Below are positions 34,445 through 43,098 of a DNA stretch of 64,000 nt, piece after piece; within the stretch, counting starts at the first letter, position 1; each line of letters starts with the position of its first letter. The notes below the pieces were generated by a model. That model worked only from the letters and a program-made list of their open reading frames with translations, was not told where the DNA came from and searched no databases. The translations under genes were made by a program, and so were the position numbers. Source of the stretch: Stella humosa (GTDB taxonomy: Bacteria; Pseudomonadota; Alphaproteobacteria; ATCC43930; Allostellaceae); contig NZ_AP019700.1 in NCBI RefSeq assembly GCF_006738645.1, positions 756,001 through 820,000 on the forward strand. The letters are read 5' to 3'.

Positions 34445-35487
34445 GCGGTAATTCCAAGGCGGGCGGGGCCGACCAGCCGCTGCTCCAGGTGCGCGACCTG
34501 ACGGTCGAGTTCCGCGGCCAGACGGGCCGGGTGGCGGCCGTCAACGGCGTCAGCTTCGACGTGCGGCCGGGCGAGACGCTGGCGCTGGTCGGCGAATCCG
34601 GCTCCGGCAAGAGCGTCACCAGCCTTGCCATCATGCGCCTGATCGGCCGGGGCGGCGGCAACAAGGTGGGCGGCAGCATCCTGCTGCGCCGGCGCGACGG
34701 CAGCACGGTCGACCTTCTGGCCGTCGACGACGCCACGATCCGCGACATCCGCGGCACCGAGATCGCGATGGTCTTCCAGGAGCCGATGACCTCGCTGAAC
34801 CCGGTCCACACCATCGGCGCGCAGGTGGCCGAGGGCATTATCTTCCATCGCCGCGTATCGAAGAAGGCCGCGCTCGACGAGGCGGTCGAGCTGCTCGACC
34901 TCGTCGGCATCCCCGAGCCCCGGCGGCGGCTGGCCAGCTTTCCGCACCAGCTTTCGGGCGGCATGCGCCAGCGCGCGATGATCGCGGTAGCACTCGCCTG
35001 CAAGCCCAGCCTGCTGATCGCCGACGAGCCGACGACGGCGCTCGACGTCACCATCCAGGCCCAGATCCTGGAGCTGATGCAGCATTTGCAGCGTCAGACC
35101 GGCATGTCGATCGTCTTCATCACCCATAATCTGGGCGTGGTGGCCGAGGTGGCCGACCGGGTGCTGGTCATGTATGCCGGCCGCATCGTCGAGCAGGCGC
35201 CGGTGGTGCCGATCTTCGGGCGGCCGCTGATGCCCTACACCCAGGGCCTGCTGCGCTCGGTGCCGCGGCTCGACATGGTGGGCGGCGTGCATGAGGAACT
35301 GCACGCCATCCCGGGCAACGTGCCCGACCCCACGGCGATGCCGGCGGGCTGTGCCTTCCATCCGCGCTGCGCCCATTTCCAGCCGTCGCTCTGCGACACC
35401 GCGGTACCGGCACTGGAACTGGCCGAGCCCGAACATTCCGTCCGCTGCGCCCGCTGGCGCGACGTCAGCCAGGCGGTGCCCGCATGA
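34441..35487 (+). CDS. ABC transporter ATP-binding protein, DppD/OppD type
   Basis: A 348-residue ATPase. Walker A is GESGSGKS, the signature is LSGGMRQR, and Walker B is '[12 protein letters not shown]'. The C-terminal oligopeptide-transporter extension carries the cysteine block '[18 protein letters not shown]'; in related DppD-type ATPases such cysteines bind an iron-sulfur cluster. It overlaps both neighbours by four bases. With the next gene it forms the heterodimeric motor of the importer. Confidence 0.93.
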   Translation: MSGNSKAGGADQPLLQVRDLTVEFRGQTGRVAAVNGVSFDVRPGETLALVGESGSGKSVTSLAIMRLIGRGGGNKVGGSILLRRRDGSTVDLLAVDDATIRDIRGTEIAMVFQEPMTSLNPVHTIGAQVAEGIIFHRRVSKKAALDEAVELLDLVGIPEPRRRLASFPHQLSGGMRQRAMIAVALACKPSLLIADEPTTALDVTIQAQILELMQHLQRQTGMSIVFITHNLGVVAEVADRVLVMYAGRIVEQAPVVPIFGRPLMPYTQGLLRSVPRLDMVGGVHEELHAIPGNVPDPTAMPAGCAFHPRCAHFQPSLCDTAVPALELAEPEHSVRCARWRDVSQAVPA

Positions 35488-36536
35488 CCGAACAGCCCAA
35501 GCCCGTGCCGGGCGCCCCCGTGCTGGAGGTCGACGGCCTCGTGAAGCACTTTCCCATCGGCGGCGGCCTGTTCGGCCGCAGCCGCGACAAGGTGCGCGCG
35601 GTCGACGGCGTGTCCTTCAGCGTCGCCAAGGGCGAGGTGCTGGGCCTGGTCGGCGAGTCCGGCTCCGGCAAGACCACGGTCGGGCGCACGGTGCTGCGCC
35701 TCGATACGCCGACCGATGGCGCCATCCGCTTCCTCGGCCATGACATCACCCGCCTGAGCCGCGGCCAGCTCCGCCCCTTCCGGCGGCAGATGCAACTCGT
35801 CTTCCAGGACCCGTTCTCGTCCTTGAACCCGCGCATGCGGGTCGACCGCATCGTCGGCGCGCCGCTGGCCATCCACGAGCCCGCCATGCCGCTCGCCGAG
35901 CGCAACGGCCGGGTCGAGGACGCGCTGGCCATGGTCGGACTGCCGCGCAACTCGGGCGAGCGCTTCCCGCACGAGTTCTCGGGCGGGCAGCGCCAGCGCA
36001 TCGGCATCGCGCGCGCCCTCATGCTGCGGCCGGAGCTGCTAGTGGCCGACGAGCCCGTCTCGGCGCTGGACGTGTCGATCCAGGCCCAGGTGGTGAAGCT
36101 GCTGCTCGACGTGCGGGCCAAGCTGGGCCTCACCATCCTCTTCATCGCCCACGACCTGGCGGTGGTGGGGCACGTCTCGGACCGCGTCGCCGTCATGTAT
36201 CTGGGCAAGCTGGTGGAGATCGCCGACACCCGCACACTCTTCCGCGACCCGCGCCATCCCTATACCGAGGCGCTGTTCTCGGCCGCTCCGGTGCCCGACC
36301 CCACCATCCGGCGCCAACGCATCGTGCTGAAGGGGGATATCCCGAGCCCGATCAACCCGCCGTCCGGCTGCGCCTTCCGCACCCGCTGCCGCTATGCCCT
36401 GCCGGTCTGCTCGGTCGAAGTGCCGCCGCTGCGCGAGGTCGGCAAGGGCCACCTGAAGGCGTGCCTGCGCGACGACCTGAACCTCGTGCCCTGGCAGACC
36501 GGGGCCGGCGACGCGGTCCGGCCGGCCGCCGTCTGA
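35484..36536 (+). CDS. ABC transporter ATP-binding protein, DppF/OppF type
   Basis: A 350-residue ATPase partner. Walker A is GESGSGKT, the Q-loop is in 'MQLVFQDPFSSLNPRM', the signature is FSGGQRQR, and Walker B is 'LLVADEPVSALD'. A C-terminal cysteine block 'PSGCAFRTRCRYALPVC' is present. The start overlaps the DppD-type stop (ATGA at 35484-35487). The C-C lyase gene begins 7 bases downstream, so the lyase is almost certainly in the same transcript. Confidence 0.93.
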   Translation: MTEQPKPVPGAPVLEVDGLVKHFPIGGGLFGRSRDKVRAVDGVSFSVAKGEVLGLVGESGSGKTTVGRTVLRLDTPTDGAIRFLGHDITRLSRGQLRPFRRQMQLVFQDPFSSLNPRMRVDRIVGAPLAIHEPAMPLAERNGRVEDALAMVGLPRNSGERFPHEFSGGQRQRIGIARALMLRPELLVADEPVSALDVSIQAQVVKLLLDVRAKLGLTILFIAHDLAVVGHVSDRVAVMYLGKLVEIADTRTLFRDPRHPYTEALFSAAPVPDPTIRRQRIVLKGDIPSPINPPSGCAFRTRCRYALPVCSVEVPPLREVGKGHLKACLRDDLNLVPWQTGAGDAVRPAAV

Positions 36537-36543
36537 CCCCGAA

Positions 36544-37440
36544 ATGACCGCTGCATCCACGCCCGGCCGCCGGCTGGTCGATCTGCTGGCGCGCCCGCGG
36601 GTGCTGGCCGCCCCCGGCGTCGCCGACGCACTGTCGGCCCGCCTGGTCGCCGAGGCCGGCTTCGATGCCGTCTACATGTCGGGCGACGCCACCACGGCCG
36701 TCCGCCTGGGCCAGCCCGATGTCGGCCTGCTGACCATGAGCGAGATGGTCGACAATGCCGCGCGCATCGCCGACGCGGTCGACCTGCCGGTCATCGCCGA
36801 CGCCGACACCGGCTATGGCGGCCCGGTCAATGTCCGCCGCACGGTGCGCGAGTACGAGCGCGCCGGCGTCGCCGCCATCCAGATGGAAGACCAGGTCTGG
36901 CCCAAGCGTTGCGGCCATCTGGCGGGCAAGCGGGTGATCCCCGCGGCCGAGATGGCGGCCAAGGTGAAGGCCGCCGTCGATTCCCGCCGCGACCAGGATT
37001 TCCTCATCATCGCCCGCACCGACGTGCTGGCGATCGAGGGCTTCCAGGCGGCCCTCGACCGTGTCGGCCTCTATCGCGAGGCCGGCGCCGACATCCTTTT
37101 CGTCGAGGCGCCGACCAGCCTGGAACAACTCGCGGTCATCGGCCGCCTGCCGGCGCCGACCATGTACAACGCGTCCGCCAGCGGCCGCACGCCGATCATC
37201 GACCAGGACGAACTGACCCGGCTCGGCTTCGCGCTGGCCATATATCCCGGCCAGGCGACCTTCGCGGCCATCGCCGCCATCCGGTCGGTCCTGCGCCACA
37301 TCCGCGAGACCGGCGACCCGCGCGACATGCCGGTGCCGCTCGCCAGCTTCACCGACTATGTGACGCTGCTGGGGCTGGAGGCGGTGCGGGACTTCGAGGC
37401 GGCCCACGGCACGCCGGAGGACCAGCAGGTCGGCATCTGA
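36544..37440 (+). CDS. Isocitrate lyase/PEP mutase superfamily C-C lyase
   Basis: A 298-residue (beta/alpha)8-barrel enzyme. The Mg-binding block is 'PVIADADTGYGGPVNVRRTV' near residues 81-100. The catalytic loop reads KRCGH ('WPKRCGHLAGKRV', near residue 120), with the cysteine that acts as general acid/base in lyases such as methylisocitrate lyase. PEP mutases lack this motif, so phosphonate P-C chemistry is unlikely. The enzyme should split a 2-hydroxy or 2-methyl malate/citrate-type acid into two oxo- or dicarboxylic acids; oxaloacetate decarboxylase-type activity is an alternative. It lies 7 bases after the transporter operon and probably completes its catabolic pathway. Confidence 0.88.
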   Translation: MTAASTPGRRLVDLLARPRVLAAPGVADALSARLVAEAGFDAVYMSGDATTAVRLGQPDVGLLTMSEMVDNAARIADAVDLPVIADADTGYGGPVNVRRTVREYERAGVAAIQMEDQVWPKRCGHLAGKRVIPAAEMAAKVKAAVDSRRDQDFLIIARTDVLAIEGFQAALDRVGLYREAGADILFVEAPTSLEQLAVIGRLPAPTMYNASASGRTPIIDQDELTRLGFALAIYPGQATFAAIAAIRSVLRHIRETGDPRDMPVPLASFTDYVTLLGLEAVRDFEAAHGTPEDQQVGI

Positions 37441-37454
37441 CGGGCCTGCGGCGG

Positions 37455-38888
37455 CTACTCGGCCGCTGCCGCCATCGCGTCGTCCCGGCCGCGCGCCGCC
37501 TGCTCCAGCCAGCGCAGCAGGCGCGGGTCGTCGCAGGCCGTCACGTTGAAGCGCATCCAGGGCGAGGGTTCCAGGTTCGGCCGGAACACGACGCCCGGCG
37601 CCAGCACGATGCCCTGGGCGGCGGCGGCGCGCGTCAGCGGCATGGCGTCGGCGATGTGGGGGAAGCGCGCCCACACGAACATGCCGGCATCGGGCTCGGT
37701 GAAAAGCTCCAGGCCGATGCGCTCGAATGCCTGGATGACGGTGATCCGCGCCTCGGCGATGCGCTTGTGCAGCCGGGTCAGGAACTTGCGGTAGTGGCCG
37801 TCCACCAGCATGGCGTAGAGCACGCGCTCGACGAACTGTGAGCTGGTGATGTTCGACAGCATCTTGATGTCGGCCAGGTCGTCGACGATCGACTGGCGGG
37901 CGGCCACGAAGCCGACGCGCAGGCTACCCGACAGGGTCTTGGAGAAGCTGCGGGCATAGATCACCCGGTCGAGTTGGTCGAGCGAGGCCAGGCGCGCGGT
38001 GGGGCGGGTCTGGAGGTCGCAGAAGATGTCGTCCTCGACCACCAGGAAATCATGCCGCCCGGCCAGTTGCAGCACGCGGAAGCCGACATGCGGGCTCATG
38101 TCGGTGCCGGTCGGGTTCTGCAGGACGGACTGGGTGAAGTAGATTCGCGGCCGATGCTCGGCCGCCAGCCGCTCCAGCGCGTCCAGGTCTGGACCGTCGG
38201 GGTTGCGCGGCACCGCCAGCAACCGGGCGCCATGCAGCCGCAGGTTGCCGAAAAGGTTGTAGTAGCCGGGATCGTCGACCAGGACCGCGTCGCCTGGCCG
38301 CACGAACTGCCGCATGATCAGGTCCAGCGCCTGGCTGGTGCCGTGGGTCAGCAGGATCTGCGCCGGCCCGGCCGCGATGCCGCGCTCCGACAGCAGCAGG
38401 GCCAGATGCTCGCGCAGCGGCAGGTAGCCGAAAGGGTTGCCGTACTCGATCAGGTGGGGTCCCGCGCGCCGGGCGACCGCCGCCAGGCTGCGCCGCAGCC
38501 CCATTTCGTCCAGCCAGGCATTGGGCAGCCAGGGGCCGCCCGCCAGGATCGTGCCCTCGCCTGCATGCAGCAGCCGGCGGATCAGCGACACCAGCTCCTC
38601 GTTGCGCTTCTGTCCCTCGGTCGGCGGCAGGTGGCCCGGCTCCTCCCGGACCGCGGTCGTGAAGAAGCCGGCCCCGCGTCGGGCTTCCAGATAACCGAGC
38701 GCCACCAGCCGGTCATAGGCCTCCACCGCCGTGAAGCGGCTGATGCCGTGGACGTCGGCGAACTTGCGGATCGACGGCAGCTTGGCGCCGGCGCGCAGGA
38801 AGCGGTCGTCGATCTGCCGGCGGATCGCGCCCACCACCTGGTCGACCAGGGGTGTCGGGTCGCCGGGATTTATGGCGATCGGATGCAT
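37455..38888 (-). CDS. GntR/MocR-type regulator with aminotransferase domain
   Basis: A 477-residue regulator. Residues ~10-75 form a GntR winged helix ('LVDQVVGAIRRQIDDRFLRA', then 'LPSIRKFADVHGISRFTAVE'). From residue ~110 it is a fold type I aminotransferase-like domain with the PLP lysine in 'IYARSFSKTLSGSLR' and the aspartate block 'VLVDDPGYYNLFG'. MocR proteins sense PLP adducts of amino acids or amines and often control neighbouring catabolic genes. It is convergent with the lyase gene (14 bases apart) and divergent from the methyltransferase gene, so either or both could be targets. The ATG at 38888 has GGAGG upstream. Confidence 0.92.
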   Translation of the reverse strand: MHPIAINPGDPTPLVDQVVGAIRRQIDDRFLRAGAKLPSIRKFADVHGISRFTAVEAYDRLVALGYLEARRGAGFFTTAVREEPGHLPPTEGQKRNEELVSLIRRLLHAGEGTILAGGPWLPNAWLDEMGLRRSLAAVARRAGPHLIEYGNPFGYLPLREHLALLLSERGIAAGPAQILLTHGTSQALDLIMRQFVRPGDAVLVDDPGYYNLFGNLRLHGARLLAVPRNPDGPDLDALERLAAEHRPRIYFTQSVLQNPTGTDMSPHVGFRVLQLAGRHDFLVVEDDIFCDLQTRPTARLASLDQLDRVIYARSFSKTLSGSLRVGFVAARQSIVDDLADIKMLSNITSSQFVERVLYAMLVDGHYRKFLTRLHKRIAEARITVIQAFERIGLELFTEPDAGMFVWARFPHIADAMPLTRAAAAQGIVLAPGVVFRPNLEPSPWMRFNVTACDDPRLLRWLEQAARGRDDAMAAAAE

Positions 38889-38945
38889 GATCCCAATGCC
38901 TCCACGAGACTGGCCTGCTGCCACGGCCGGTACAGAGTCGGGAAA

Positions 38946-38972
38946 TGTCTCTGCAACTGTACATGTTTGTCT
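38946..38972. promoter_or_regulatory. Possible MocR operator in the divergent region
   Basis: The 137-base region between the MocR gene and the methyltransferase gene holds TGTCT at 38946-38950 and again at 38968-38972, a spacing of 22 bases (two helical turns). Between them lies TGTACATGT (38958-38966), two overlapping palindromes. MocR-family regulators often bind direct repeats in such regions. The evidence is position and spacing only. Confidence 0.3.
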
Positions 38973-39025
38973 GGAAGATTGGCAGCCATTGTCAGTCCTC
39001 CAATCACGAGTGCAGGGAGATTGCC

Positions 39026-39862
39026 ATGACTTCGATTTCCGTTGCCGATCGCCCGTCCCAGCCCGACCTTGGCGCGGTCAAGACGCGCCAGCAGGGTGCG
39101 TGGTCCTTCGGGGACTATGCGATCGTCGGCACGACGCTGCAGCTCGTCGGCGAGCAGTTGTGCGAAGCCACCGACTTGCGCGCCGGAAGCGAGGTTCTCG
39201 ACGTTGCCGCCGGTAACGGCAACGCCTCCCTCGCGGCGGCCCGCCGCTGGTGCCGCGTCACCTCCACCGACTATGTCCCGGCCTTGCTGGAGCGCGGCCG
39301 CGAGCGCGCGGCGGCCGAGCGGCTCGACATTCGCTTCCAGCAGGCCGATGCCGAGGCGCTGCCCTTCGCCGACGCGTCGTTCGACGCCGTAGTCTCCACC
39401 TTCGGCGTCATGTTCACCCCCGACCAGGACCGCGCCGCGGCCGAGATGATCCGCGTCTGCCGCCCGGGCGGGCGCATCGGGCTCGCCAACTGGACGCCGG
39501 ACGGCTTCATCGGCCAGCTCTTCAAGACCATCGGCGCCCACCTGCCGCCGCCGGCCGGGGTGAAGTCGCCCGCCCTCTGGGGCACCGAGGCCCGCATCCA
39601 GGAGATGTTCGGGCCCGACGCCGCCACGATCCAGGCGACGCGGCGCAGCTTCGCCTTCCGCTACCGCTCGGCCGCCCACTGGCTGGAGGTGTTCCGCACC
39701 TATTACGGCCCGGTGCTGAAGGCGTTCGCGGCCCTCGAACCGGCAGCCCAGGCGGCGCTGGAGGCCGATCTCGTCGCCCTCATCGGCCGCTTCAACCGCT
39801 CCGGTGACGCCACCATGGTCGCCCCCAGCGACTATCTCGAGATCGTCGTAACCCGGCGCTGA
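39026..39862 (+). CDS. Class I SAM-dependent methyltransferase (UbiE-like)
   Basis: A 278-residue methyltransferase. Motif I 'EVLDVAAGNGNASLAAAR' is near residues 56-73, 'VTSTDYVPALLERGRERA' follows as motif II, and 'ADAEALPFADASFDAVVSTF' is the post-I/motif IV region. 'MIRVCRPGGRIGLANW' is motif V. It belongs to the Methyltransf_11/25 group; the substrate could be a small molecule or quinone-like compound. GGGAG lies 7 bases before the ATG. It is divergent from the MocR gene, which may control it. Confidence 0.87.
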   Translation: MTSISVADRPSQPDLGAVKTRQQGAWSFGDYAIVGTTLQLVGEQLCEATDLRAGSEVLDVAAGNGNASLAAARRWCRVTSTDYVPALLERGRERAAAERLDIRFQQADAEALPFADASFDAVVSTFGVMFTPDQDRAAAEMIRVCRPGGRIGLANWTPDGFIGQLFKTIGAHLPPPAGVKSPALWGTEARIQEMFGPDAATIQATRRSFAFRYRSAAHWLEVFRTYYGPVLKAFAALEPAAQAALEADLVALIGRFNRSGDATMVAPSDYLEIVVTRR

Positions 39863-39919
39863 GGCCGGGCGTGACCCATATCGATCCGGCCGACGACCCG
39901 TGCCGGAAATGGCGGCCGG

Positions 39920-40510
39920 TCAGCCGGGGTGCCGCGCCTCGAAGGCGGCGATCCGGTCGGTCATCCGCAAGGTGAGGGACAGCGTGTCCAGCCCCTCCAG
40001 CAGGCAGCGGCGGCGGCGCGGGTCGATGGCGAACGGCGCCTCGGTCCCGTCGCTGTCGGCCACCACCTGGCGTTCCAGGTCGACCGTCAGCCGATGGCCG
40101 GGCCGGGCCTGGAGCAGGGTCAGAAGACGGGCAACGGTATCGGGCGGCAGCGTCACCATCAGCAGCCCGTTCTCGAAGGCGTTGTTGGCGAAGATCTCGC
40201 TGGCGCCGGGGCTGAGCACCGCCCGGATGCCGTAGTCGAGCAGGGCGAAGATCGCATGCTCGCGCGACGAGCCGCAGCCGAAATTGGCGCCCGCCACCAG
40301 GATGCCTGCATCGCGCCATGCCGGCCGGTTCAGCGCGAAATCGGCCCGCTCCTGGCCCGCACCATCGAAGCGCTCGTCGTGGAAGAGGCAGTCCGCCAGC
40401 CCGTCCTGGGGCCGGCGGTCGACGAAGCGGGCGGGGATGATGCGGTCGGTGTCGATGTCGGCCTCGGGCAGGGCGGCCGCGACGGCCGTCAGCCGGGTGA
40501 AGGCGCGCAT
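39920..40510 (-). CDS. leuD: Isopropylmalate dehydratase-like small subunit (LeuD family)
   Basis: A 196-residue swivelling-domain subunit. 'DIDTDRIIPARF' near the N-terminus and 'GANFGCGSSREHAIFALLDYG' near residue 75 are the family hallmarks. The loop after 'IIPARF' reads 'VDRRPQDG', unlike 'LQKVTRTG' of E. coli LeuD. This loop sets substrate choice, so the true substrate may be another 2-substituted malate/maleate. Length is normal. It begins one base after the leuC stop, so translation is coupled. The gene symbol marks the family, not proven leucine synthesis. Confidence 0.82.
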   Translation of the reverse strand: MRAFTRLTAVAAALPEADIDTDRIIPARFVDRRPQDGLADCLFHDERFDGAGQERADFALNRPAWRDAGILVAGANFGCGSSREHAIFALLDYGIRAVLSPGASEIFANNAFENGLLMVTLPPDTVARLLTLLQARPGHRLTVDLERQVVADSDGTEAPFAIDPRRRRCLLEGLDTLSLTLRMTDRIAAFEARHPG

Positions 40511-40511
40511 C

Positions 40512-41927
<1,416 letters not shown>

Positions 41928-41936
41928 GGCGCCAGC

Positions 41937-42914
41937 CTATGCAGGATAACGGCCACGATACCAGGCGACGAAGTCGGGAATGCCGATCTCCAGCGGCGTG
42001 CTGGGGGCAAAGCCCAGGTCGCGGGCGGATTCGGTGATGTCGGCGGCGGTGGCCTCGACATCGCCCGGCTGCATGCCCACCGGCTCGATGATGGCCGTGC
42101 GGCCCAGCGCCTGCTCCAGCAGCGCCACCAGCTTGGTCACCGGCTCCGGCCGGTTGTTGCCGAGGTTGTAGAGCCGGTGCGGCGGGCCGTCGCCCCAGGG
42201 CAGCGGCCGGTCGAGTGCTGCCAGCACGCCCGCCACGACGTCGTCGACATGGGTGAAGTCCCGCAGCAGCGTGCCATTGCCGAAGAGGCGGATCGGCCGG
42301 CCTTCGGAGATAGCGCGGGCGAAGAGGAAATAGGCCATGTCCGGCCGGCCCCATGGCCCGTAGACCGTGAAGAAGCGCAGGCCCACCAGGGGAATCCCAT
42401 ACAGATGGGCATAGACCCGCGACATAAGCTCGTCCGCCCGCTTGGTCGCGGCATAGAGCGAGACCGGCTGCTCCACCGGGTCGGTCACGGCATAGGGGCG
42501 CTTGGCGTTGGCGCCATAGACCGAGGACGTGCTGGCATAGACCATGCGCTTCAGGCCGGGCAGGGCGCGGGCCGCCTCCAGCACCTCGAGATGGCCGCCG
42601 ACATTGGCACGGATATAGGCGCGCGGGTTCTCCAGCGAGTAGCGCACGCCGGCCTGGGCCGCCAGGTGGACGATGCGGTCGACCCCCGGATGGGCGGCCA
42701 GCACCTGGTCCAGCGTGGCCGGCTCCGCCAGGTCGCCGCGCACCATCGTGAAGCCGGGCTGCGGCGCCAGCAGGCCAAGGCGGGCCTCCTTCAGCCCGAC
42801 GTCGTAGTAGGGGTCGAAACTGTCGACGCCGACCACCCGCTCGCCCCGGCGCAACAGGGCGCCGGCAACGTGGAATCCGATGAAGCCGGCGGCGCCGGTG
42901 ACCAGCACGGTCAT
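41937..42914 (-). CDS. NAD-dependent sugar epimerase, UDP-glucuronate 4-epimerase type
   Basis: A 325-residue extended short-chain dehydrogenase. The NAD motif is 'VTGAAGFIGFHVA' at the N-terminus. 'GVDSFDPYYDVGLKEARL' is characteristic of UDP-glucuronate epimerases, the catalytic YxxxK is 'SLYAATKRADE', and 'DFTHVDDVV' is typical downstream. It interconverts the C4 configuration of a UDP-sugar used for surface polysaccharide. The ATG at 42914 is chosen because the NAD motif follows directly. It is the first gene of a tight three-gene unit with leuC and leuD, an unexpected partnership. It is divergent from the indolepyruvate oxidoreductase gene. Confidence 0.9.
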   Translation of the reverse strand: MTVLVTGAAGFIGFHVAGALLRRGERVVGVDSFDPYYDVGLKEARLGLLAPQPGFTMVRGDLAEPATLDQVLAAHPGVDRIVHLAAQAGVRYSLENPRAYIRANVGGHLEVLEAARALPGLKRMVYASTSSVYGANAKRPYAVTDPVEQPVSLYAATKRADELMSRVYAHLYGIPLVGLRFFTVYGPWGRPDMAYFLFARAISEGRPIRLFGNGTLLRDFTHVDDVVAGVLAALDRPLPWGDGPPHRLYNLGNNRPEPVTKLVALLEQALGRTAIIEPVGMQPGDVEATAADITESARDLGFAPSTPLEIGIPDFVAWYRGRYPA

Positions 42915-43048
42915 CGCAGGCGGCACGATATGGATGGGGCGGGCGGCACGGGGCGGAAGATACAGAAAACCTCCGACCGAGCGATCGGCATTTTTGTCCG
43001 GCCCGGCGCATTGTCGCTGGCGGGTGTGGGGGCTACCTTCCAGGCTTG

Positions 43049-43084
43049 AAGCCCCTGACCGGCTAGAAAGCCCCTGACCGGCTA
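43049..43084. repeat. 17-bp direct repeat in the leader of the indolepyruvate oxidoreductase gene
   Basis: AAGCCCCTGACCGGCTA occurs at 43049-43065 and identically at 43068-43084, a 19-base period, ending a few bases before the ribosome binding site GGAGGA. Each copy lies in the probable promoter/leader. It could be a recent slippage duplication or a regulator site. Confidence 0.8.
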
Positions 43085-43098
43085 CCCGGAGGACACCC

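Noticed and set aside
36544-37440. PEP mutase as a sign of phosphonate biosynthesis or breakdown
   Set aside because: The protein has the lyase motif KRCGH, which PEP mutases lack, and no phosphonate gene (phn, phosphonopyruvate decarboxylase) is nearby.
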